Part shown: piece by piece, positions 58,800 through 64,000 of the stretch
Layout of the letters: every line of letters starts with the position of its first letter
Numbering within the stretch: position 1 is the first letter of the stretch
Origin: CAJBVG01 sp943372995
GTDB taxonomy: Bacteria > Bacteroidota > Bacteroidia > Sphingobacteriales > Sphingobacteriaceae
DNA length: 64,000 nt
Direction: 5' to 3'
Assembly (NCBI GenBank): GCA_943372995.1
Contig: CALSAQ010000009.1
Span: forward strand, 1 to 64,000
Position numbers and translations under genes: made by a program
Notes under the pieces: generated by a model
What the model was told of the DNA's origin: nothing
What the model saw: only the letters and a program-made list of their open reading frames with translations
The model's database searches: none

Positions 58800-59379
58800 T
58801 GATTTTATCAGGATTGTCTGTTAAATAGCTTGCCCAACCTGTATGTTTTTTGTTGCTTTTTTTTGTTTTGCCAACTTTAACAGAGCTTGGCATTAAGTCG
58901 TTCTGTAGGTAATGACATACAGCGGCTGCGAGACCATCCGTTGCGTCAAGGAATTCTGGATGTCCATCAAACTTAAGAAGTTGTTGTAGCATGTGAGAAA
59001 CTTGTTCTTTAGAAGCGTTACCGTTGCCTGTTATTGATTGTTTGATTTTTTTAGGAGAGTATTCAGTTAAAGGAACATTGCGATACATCGCAGCAGCAAT
59101 AGATACTCCTTGAGCTCTTCCAAGTTTTAACATCGATTGTACATTTTTTCCAAAAAAAGGAGCTTCAATAGCCATTGCATCAGGGTGATATTCGTCGATG
59201 ATTTTAAGCACACCTTCAAATATTTTTTTGAGTTTAATAGAATGATCGTCGGACTTCCCAGTTTGAATGATGCCTAATGTAATAAGCTCTATCTTCTTTC
59301 CTACAATTTTCACCAAACCATAACCAGTTACTGATGTACCAGGGTCTACTCCTAAAATAATTTCTTCCTTTAATGCCAA
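58789..59379 (-). CDS. ruvC: crossover junction endodeoxyribonuclease RuvC
   Basis: RuvC cuts Holliday junctions made in recombination. The 196-residue protein has the catalytic Asp12 in ILGVDPGTSVTGYG, the Glu in AMAIEAPFFGKNVQSMLKLGRAQG and the late acidic pair in FLDATDGLAAAVCHYL, so the active site looks complete. The C-terminal tail is Lys-rich. The start appears to be TTG 59377-59379, because no ATG lies between the upstream in-frame stop and the conserved fold. RuvA and RuvB genes are not in the window. Its 3' end overlaps the HIT gene. Confidence 0.95.
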   Translation of the reverse strand: MALKEEIILGVDPGTSVTGYGLVKIVGKKIELITLGIIQTGKSDDHSIKLKKIFEGVLKIIDEYHPDAMAIEAPFFGKNVQSMLKLGRAQGVSIAAAMYRNVPLTEYSPKKIKQSITGNGNASKEQVSHMLQQLLKFDGHPEFLDATDGLAAAVCHYLQNDLMPSSVKVGKTKKSNKKHTGWASYLTDNPDKIIKK

Positions 59380-59476
59380 CTTTTGTTTATTGAAAAATAC
59401 GTTTAAAGATACGTCATCAATTTATAATTTAATGCTATCTTGCCGTCAATTTGTAAATTTTTAAGATAGAAATAGA

Positions 59477-60607
59477 GTGATATTCATCCAAATTATTCTT
59501 TATGGGATACTTCTTGCATACCTATCTTATGTATGTTATTTTATAGTGGGTTGGCTACGAACCCCATCACAAGAAATCAAAGACCTTATCAGGTATCCTA
59601 AAGTAAGCATAATAATTCCAGTTAGAAATGAGGAGCGTTATATTCAGGACTTATTATTAGATATACAGAATCAAACATATCCTAAAGAGTTTTATGATGT
59701 AATTATCGTTGATGACTATTCAACAGACAAAACTGTTCAGGTAATAAATAGCTTAGGATTTTCGAATGTAAGAGTAATTCCCTTGGAACTTGAGGAAGAG
59801 ACATTCGCGTATAAAAAAAAAGCGATAACCACAGGTGTAAATAACTCCGATGCAGAACTCATCATTACTACCGATGGCGATTGTAGAATGGGGCCAAATT
59901 GGATATGGTCAATAGTGTCTTTTTATAATACTCATCAATATAAATTAATTTCTTCTCCAGTGTCTTTTCATAATGAGAAATCATGGTATGAAAAAATTCA
60001 AACAGTGGAGTTTCAATACTTAATTGGTGTTGGGGCAGCATGTATCAAAAATGGTATGCCAAGCACTTGTAATGGAGCAAACCTTGCTTATACCAAAGCA
60101 TTGTTCGAGGAGATCCATGGTTTTGATGGAATAGATGATATTGCTTTTGGCGATGATGAATTGTTGCTTCATAAAATCTATAAACAATATCCAGAAGGGA
60201 TTGGATTTAATAAAAGTAAAGAGGCCTTAGTATATACCTATGCAAAAGAAAAGCTAAGCGATTTTATAGAACAAAGAAAAAGATGGGCAAAGAAAAATGC
60301 TAATTATTTCGATAATAGATTGCTTATAATGGTAGCAGTAATTTTTCTTACCAACATATTATTGTTAGTTGGATTTCCTTTTGCTTTTTTTTATCCAGAA
60401 ATAAAAAACTTTCTAATCATAACTGGCATCTCTAAAATTATATTCGATGGGGTTTTTATGTACATGACCTTGAGTTTCGTTAATAAGAAGAGTTATTTGT
60501 TTTACATGCTACATGTGCTATTTTTCTATATATTCTATATTGTTTATATTGGTATTATAGGGAATACAGAATCTACTTACCAATGGAAAGGCCGGAAAGT
60601 TATATGA
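59477..60607 (+). CDS. membrane-bound family 2 glycosyltransferase
   Basis: The 376-residue protein starts at GTG 59477 (no in-frame ATG nearby). It has one N-terminal membrane helix (about residues 1-25), a processive-type GT2 domain (about 40-285) and three C-terminal helices (about 290-370). Seen are VSIIIPVRNEERYIQDLLLDIQNQTYP, VDDYSTDKT, the metal-binding TTDGDCRMGPNWI, and GFDGIDDIAFGDDELLLHK with the QRKRWAKK (QxxRW) motif that marks processive enzymes. It probably makes a polysaccharide or glycolipid in the inner membrane. Its stop codon overlaps the start of an ABC permease gene (ATGA), an unusual partner. Confidence 0.9.
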   Translation: MIFIQIILYGILLAYLSYVCYFIVGWLRTPSQEIKDLIRYPKVSIIIPVRNEERYIQDLLLDIQNQTYPKEFYDVIIVDDYSTDKTVQVINSLGFSNVRVIPLELEEETFAYKKKAITTGVNNSDAELIITTDGDCRMGPNWIWSIVSFYNTHQYKLISSPVSFHNEKSWYEKIQTVEFQYLIGVGAACIKNGMPSTCNGANLAYTKALFEEIHGFDGIDDIAFGDDELLLHKIYKQYPEGIGFNKSKEALVYTYAKEKLSDFIEQRKRWAKKNANYFDNRLLIMVAVIFLTNILLLVGFPFAFFYPEIKNFLIITGISKIIFDGVFMYMTLSFVNKKSYLFYMLHVLFFYIFYIVYIGIIGNTESTYQWKGRKVI

Positions 60608-61623
60608 GTAAGGAAGAACATCATAGTCCATTTAAACGTGGATTAAATAAATTGCTAAGAAATAAATTAGCAGTGTTTGGTGGTCTGCTAATAATAGCTA
60701 CAATACTGATTTCAGTTCTAGGTTATTTAATCATGCCGGATAATAGTCCGAATGCAAATGAAATGCATTTAGAGATAAGTACATTATCACCTGGATCTAC
60801 AGTAAAGTTCTATAAAATACCAAATGATAAAGTACCTACTCCTCAAAGTCTTTTATTTACGTGGTTGTATGGGAAAGAATCGGAGTGGAAATATATTCCA
60901 ATACTTGATGATTCTTTATTGACTAAATCAACTGAACACACCGTCATAACTAGAAAGTATTGGCTTGGAACAGATAGGTATGGCAGAGATGTTTTAAGCA
61001 GAATGATTTTAGGTACTCGTATTTCTTTGTCGGTAGGAATTGTTTCTGTAATAATCTCGATGTTCGTAGGTGTTTTTCTAGGAGCAATTGCAGGATATTA
61101 TGGAGGTAAATGGGATAGTATAATTTCTTGGTTAATCAACGTTATATGGTCTCTACCTTCATTATTACTTGTAATTGCGATTTCATTTGCTTTAGGAAAA
61201 GGATTCTGGCAGGTTTTTATTGCAATTGGATTGAGCATGTGGGTAGAAGTGGCTCGATTAGTTAGAGGTCAGATTTTAAGCATAAAAGAAGTTGAATTTG
61301 TAGAAGCTGCAAAAGCTTTAGGATATCACGAAATAAGAATAATTTTTAGACATATTTTACCGAACATTATCGGTCCATTGTTAGTAATGGCCTCTGCCAA
61401 TTTTGCTTCTGCTATTTTGTTGGAAGCAGGGCTTAGCTTCTTGGGTTTTGGCGCTCAACCACCTACTCCTACTTGGGGGGGGATGGTGAAAGAGCATTAC
61501 GGATATATAATTATGGATGCAGCTTATTTAGCAATTATTCCAGGTCTTGCAATTATGCTATTGGTATATGCATTTAATATTTTTTCTTCAGGAATTAGGG
61601 ATGCGTTTGATCAGAAGAACTGA
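60604..61623 (+). CDS. ABC transporter permease, DppC/OppC type
   Basis: This is an inner-membrane permease of the oligopeptide/nickel family. From ATG 60604 (ATGA overlap with the glycosyltransferase) the product is 339 residues. It has an N-terminal helix (about residues 24-45, LAVFGGLLIIATILISVLGYLIMP) and a large periplasmic segment (about 46-135). The permease domain follows, with YWLGTDRYGRDVLSRMILGTRISLSVG and the EAA loop EAAKALGYHEIRIIFRHILPNIIGPLLV for contact with the ATPase, and it ends near GLSFLGFGAQPPTPTWGGMV. The partner permease, ATPase and binding-protein genes are absent here, so it must work with subunits encoded elsewhere. Its 3' end overlaps the convergent gene by 29 bp. 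Confidence 0.92.
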   Translation: MSKEEHHSPFKRGLNKLLRNKLAVFGGLLIIATILISVLGYLIMPDNSPNANEMHLEISTLSPGSTVKFYKIPNDKVPTPQSLLFTWLYGKESEWKYIPILDDSLLTKSTEHTVITRKYWLGTDRYGRDVLSRMILGTRISLSVGIVSVIISMFVGVFLGAIAGYYGGKWDSIISWLINVIWSLPSLLLVIAISFALGKGFWQVFIAIGLSMWVEVARLVRGQILSIKEVEFVEAAKALGYHEIRIIFRHILPNIIGPLLVMASANFASAILLEAGLSFLGFGAQPPTPTWGGMVKEHYGYIIMDAAYLAIIPGLAIMLLVYAFNIFSSGIRDAFDQKN

Positions 61624-63061
61624 TTACCTTTTTTTCGGAACGGAGTTTAGCATCCATAGAAATAATGATGGAAAGAATTAAAAAGAAAATCCCACCGTTT
61701 TTGTCGACTTCAACCATATCTCCCAATATTAAATGAATTAAGAAAATTACTAGTGTGGAGAAGCAAGCAATCATCAGATTTTTTATAAAAGTTTCATTGC
61801 TTTTCAAGTAAATGGTTTTTGTTCTTAGCATCGCCCACACATATAAAATAACAAATAGCAAAAAACCAAAAACACCCTGATCGCAAAAAATAAGTAAGAA
61901 ATAATTGTGAGTGCTTGATCGCTCGGGATTATCACTTAGATAAGTCACAAATGCTGGGTTAGCGTAAGTTTTGTAAGTTGGGTAAAAGGTATTGTTCCCA
62001 GTTCCCAACCAGAAATTATGCTTAATTAAATTTATTGCAGCTACCCATCTATATACTCTCTCCATCCCCGACACATCGCTAAGTTCTACAGTTGCCTCTA
62101 AGTGTTTGCCCAAATCCTCTCTATTGAATACTGTCGAAGTGTATTTAGGGGCATACCTCATATAATAATTATCATCCACTAATTGATAGCAGAATGCTAT
62201 AACTCCAATTAATGCAATGATGAAACTAAGCTTTAGAAATTTCGATTTAAATACGATGATGCTAAAAAGTCCTGCAAGAACTGAGAGCCAAGTTGTACGT
62301 GTATAAGATGTAATAATTGCAAATACAAGTATAAGTATGCATGTGATTAAAATAAATCGGATAATAAAATTATCCTTATACCAACCATAAGCAGCAATTG
62401 AGAATGGTAGTGCTAAGCCTAATGTACAAGCGTAGATAACATGGTTAACATAAAACGGACGAGCGGATTCATTCACAGTTTCGAAACTAAATCCAGTAAG
62501 AGCGTGATTAAAAACCGCATAAAAAACAGTAAGCATTAAAGGCACAAAGAAGCTCCAAAAAGCTATTTTATAATTTTTCTCATTCTTTAAAATTAACAAA
62601 GGAATAAAAATGAATCCACCAAAGAACCATAATTTAGCGAGAAGATATTTTAACGATAGTACAGGTTCTAATGACACAAAAATGTTTAATACAAATAATA
62701 GAATTTGTAGACTAATAATTATTATTAGTGGATTTTTTAGGTATTGCTTAATTTCAGCTCGGTTATTTATGAGTAAAATCAACCACAATGCAGAAGAAAA
62801 AATAAGAAGTGGTTCAGAGGGTGCTGATAAAGTTAAACTTCCGAAAGAAAAATCCAGTGATATTGGTAAAGAAGCAAGTAAACAGTAAAAAACAAATTTA
62901 TAATTGTATAAACTTATTCCTAAAAATATTAGTGCTAAAGGTGCTAAATTAACAAATGGAATGCCTTTCCAAATACCAATAATATTTGCAAAAGTGAATA
63001 TCAGTAATGAACTTATGAAGAATAAATATTCACCCTTTCCTATGTTCCTTATATTGTTCAA
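61595..63061 (-). CDS. O-antigen ligase/polymerase family membrane protein
   Basis: The 488-residue inner-membrane protein has about 12 hydrophobic segments. It has the WaaL/Wzy_C core with the periplasmic loop NFWLGTGNNTFYPTYKTYANPAFVTYLSDNPERSSTHNYFLLIFCDQGVFGFLLF. The HN-Y-F-L motif and a TSYTRTTWLSVLAGLF block are family hallmarks. Such proteins polymerise or ligate lipid-linked glycans at the outer face of the inner membrane. It starts at TTG 63059-63061, which overlaps the stop codon of the Wzz-like gene (TTGA). Together they form a polysaccharide unit that continues beyond the window. The last 29 bp overlap the ABC permease gene. Confidence 0.9.
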   Translation of the reverse strand: MNNIRNIGKGEYLFFISSLLIFTFANIIGIWKGIPFVNLAPLALIFLGISLYNYKFVFYCLLASLPISLDFSFGSLTLSAPSEPLLIFSSALWLILLINNRAEIKQYLKNPLIIIISLQILLFVLNIFVSLEPVLSLKYLLAKLWFFGGFIFIPLLILKNEKNYKIAFWSFFVPLMLTVFYAVFNHALTGFSFETVNESARPFYVNHVIYACTLGLALPFSIAAYGWYKDNFIIRFILITCILILVFAIITSYTRTTWLSVLAGLFSIIVFKSKFLKLSFIIALIGVIAFCYQLVDDNYYMRYAPKYTSTVFNREDLGKHLEATVELSDVSGMERVYRWVAAINLIKHNFWLGTGNNTFYPTYKTYANPAFVTYLSDNPERSSTHNYFLLIFCDQGVFGFLLFVILYVWAMLRTKTIYLKSNETFIKNLMIACFSTLVIFLIHLILGDMVEVDKNGGIFFLILSIIISMDAKLRSEKKVISSSDQTHP

Positions 63062-64000
63062 GCCAGCTTTCTTCTAATAAATGGGAAGGCATCTATTAAT
63101 GCAATAATAAGTAATGCGAATATAAATACTGAGGCAATTACAATTGCTGATGTTAAAATCCTTCTTGGGGTCGACGGTATTTCTGGCACATCTGCTTTGT
63201 TAATAATAAATTTCTGAGGCAGTGCGCTTTCAAATTCCATTTTAGCACTTTCATACCTTGTTTTTAAACTAAGATACTTTCTACGTTCTAATTCTTGATT
63301 GTTCACATGATTTACGTATGCACCCCCATATTTTTTCAATTTTTCTAAAGTAGGGGCAAGCGATTTAACGGCAGCCCTGTAGCCTTCTACTCTTGCTTTT
63401 GTCTTTATTAATAAGGTGTCGGGCAACTTACTTTTATTTTCCTCATATACTTTCAACAAAGCTTCTTCTTGTTCTAAGCGAACTGAATTTGTTGTCAATG
63501 ATTCATTTAGTTCTTCAAACTGACTGAAATAATCGTATATACCATTGTTTCTTAAGATCGAGAGTAACTCTTCAACAGAGTCCATTAAGCTTTTCTGACT
63601 AAGGTATTCGGCCTCAATTATTCTAAGTGCTTCTTTTGCTTTTACTTTTTGAATTGCAGTCTTTTGAAAGTCTGCATAATTCGCGATATAATTTGCTATT
63701 TCGGCTGCTAATTTTGGGTCTGTATCATAAACAATAACCTCTATTGCTTTATACTCTGTAAGTTTTGCTTTGTAATTTTTATCAAATAAGGTTCTCATTT
63801 TTAATAATGAGACCACTTGAGTTGTATCTATTCCATAATGGCCTGCAAGATGATATTTAATAATTACATTATTCTTTAATTCATCTGATTTAAGTATTTG
63901 CAATAATTGCTCAGCATCTTCATCACTTCCAAATTCTAATAACCCATATCCTTGTGTGCCAGTTTCTGTTAGAAGAGTTGTGGAAAGATTAGCGTTGGTT
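63058..64000 (-). CDS. Wzz/chain-length determinant-like protein, 5' end cut by window
   Basis: The reading frame stays open from the stop at 63058-63060 through the last base of the window, so the true start lies outside. The visible 314 or so residues begin with a GSDEDAEQLLQIL-type periplasmic segment. They continue with the typical Wzz alpha/beta part (IIKYHLAGHYGID, AIEVIVYDTDPKLAAEIANYIANYADFQKTAIQ) and a long helical coiled coil (about 110 residues). The end is the family segment INKADVPEIPSTPRRILTSAIVIASVFIFALLIIALI with the Pro-rich motif and the second membrane helix. Such proteins set polysaccharide chain length in the inner membrane. No tyrosine-kinase domain follows. It is coupled to the O-antigen ligase gene. 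Confidence 0.88.
   Translation of the reverse strand, partial: TNANLSTTLLTETGTQGYGLLEFGSDEDAEQLLQILKSDELKNNVIIKYHLAGHYGIDTTQVVSLLKMRTLFDKNYKAKLTEYKAIEVIVYDTDPKLAAEIANYIANYADFQKTAIQKVKAKEALRIIEAEYLSQKSLMDSVEELLSILRNNGIYDYFSQFEELNESLTTNSVRLEQEEALLKVYEENKSKLPDTLLIKTKARVEGYRAAVKSLAPTLEKLKKYGGAYVNHVNNQELERRKYLSLKTRYESAKMEFESALPQKFIINKADVPEIPSTPRRILTSAIVIASVFIFALLIIALIDAFPFIRRKLA

Noticed and set aside
63058..63903. Complete 281-residue Wzz-like protein starting at TTG 63903.
   Set aside because: The frame stays open and in family register to base 64000, so that TTG is an internal leucine codon and the gene is cut by the window edge.
1..64000. CRISPR arrays, tRNA or rRNA genes, prophage or transposases.
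   Set aside because: No spaced direct-repeat arrays, cloverleaf-like sequences, rRNA-like stretches or integrase/transposase frames were seen by reading. A covariance-model scan would be needed for small RNAs.

Overview
The window comes from the chromosome of an AT-rich, gliding-type member of the Bacteroidota. Evidence: core type IX secretion system (T9SS) and gliding genes (porV, porU, gldJ, a PorP/SprF-family gene); several secreted proteins with T9SS type A or type B C-terminal sorting domains; a TonB-dependent receptor with an N-terminal carboxypeptidase-regulatory-like domain; a fused E1 alpha/beta 2-oxoacid dehydrogenase; and promoters of the Bacteroidota form (TTTG or TTG, 19-21 bp, TAnnTTTR). 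The order or genus cannot be fixed from the sequence alone. I see no rRNA, tRNA, CRISPR array, insertion sequence or prophage, and no gene-free stretch longer than about 225 bp.

Layout. 0-8.4 kb: ispF, then the T9SS/gliding block porV-porU (minus) divergent from a PorP-like gene and gldJ (plus). 8.5-15.1 kb: a glycosyltransferase, a hypothetical gene, then an outer-membrane-protein folding cluster (two-domain parvulin PPIase, parvulin-like lipoprotein, SurA-like PPIase) and a MoxR ATPase. 15.1-17.1 kb: ECF sigma factor, four-TM protein and an alpha/beta hydrolase. 17.2-25.8 kb: RsmF-like RNA methyltransferase, C-terminal processing protease, small membrane and HEAT-repeat proteins, a heme/copper T9SS cargo, a BNR-like T9SS cargo and an MBL-fold hydrolase. 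25.8-31.8 kb: E1 alpha-beta fusion, methionine-type aminotransferase, a repeat-rich T9SS cargo, and an SPFH protein paired with a 53-residue ribbon-helix-helix protein. 31.8-40.1 kb: LutB-like Fe-S protein, M28 peptidase, a second ECF sigma factor with an inner-membrane/beta-barrel fusion protein and a T9SS cargo, then a type B (CHU_C) cargo. 40.2-49.1 kb: housekeeping genes rpiB, tatC, accC-accB-fabH-plsX-rpmF-yceD, pdxA, rsmA and a PGDH-like dehydrogenase. 49.3-57.9 kb: a translationally coupled operon of TonB-dependent receptor, 1244-residue secreted protein and PorV/PorQ-family barrel. 57.9-64 kb: greA, HIT protein, ruvC, glycosyltransferase plus ABC permease, then O-antigen ligase and a Wzz-like gene cut by the window edge.

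How it fits together. Much of the window builds, folds, exports or decorates the cell envelope: T9SS core, periplasmic chaperones, at least six likely T9SS cargos, a second PorV-family protein, Tat, lipid synthesis and polysaccharide genes.

The strongest unlisted signals are two pairs of matching upstream elements. TGTAACA-N17-TCTAA precedes both the first ECF sigma gene and the alpha/beta hydrolase. AGGCAGC-N12-TCAATAGTCTTA precedes both the second ECF sigma gene and the T9SS cargo two genes downstream. Each pair looks like an autoregulated sigma factor and a target promoter. The second target shares its N-terminal domain with the giant protein of the TonB-receptor/PorV-like operon, which links the two loci. 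Other recurring structure includes palindromic terminators folded into the last codons of convergent genes, short word-repeats at gene ends, terminators placed directly before the next start codon, and TTG starts.
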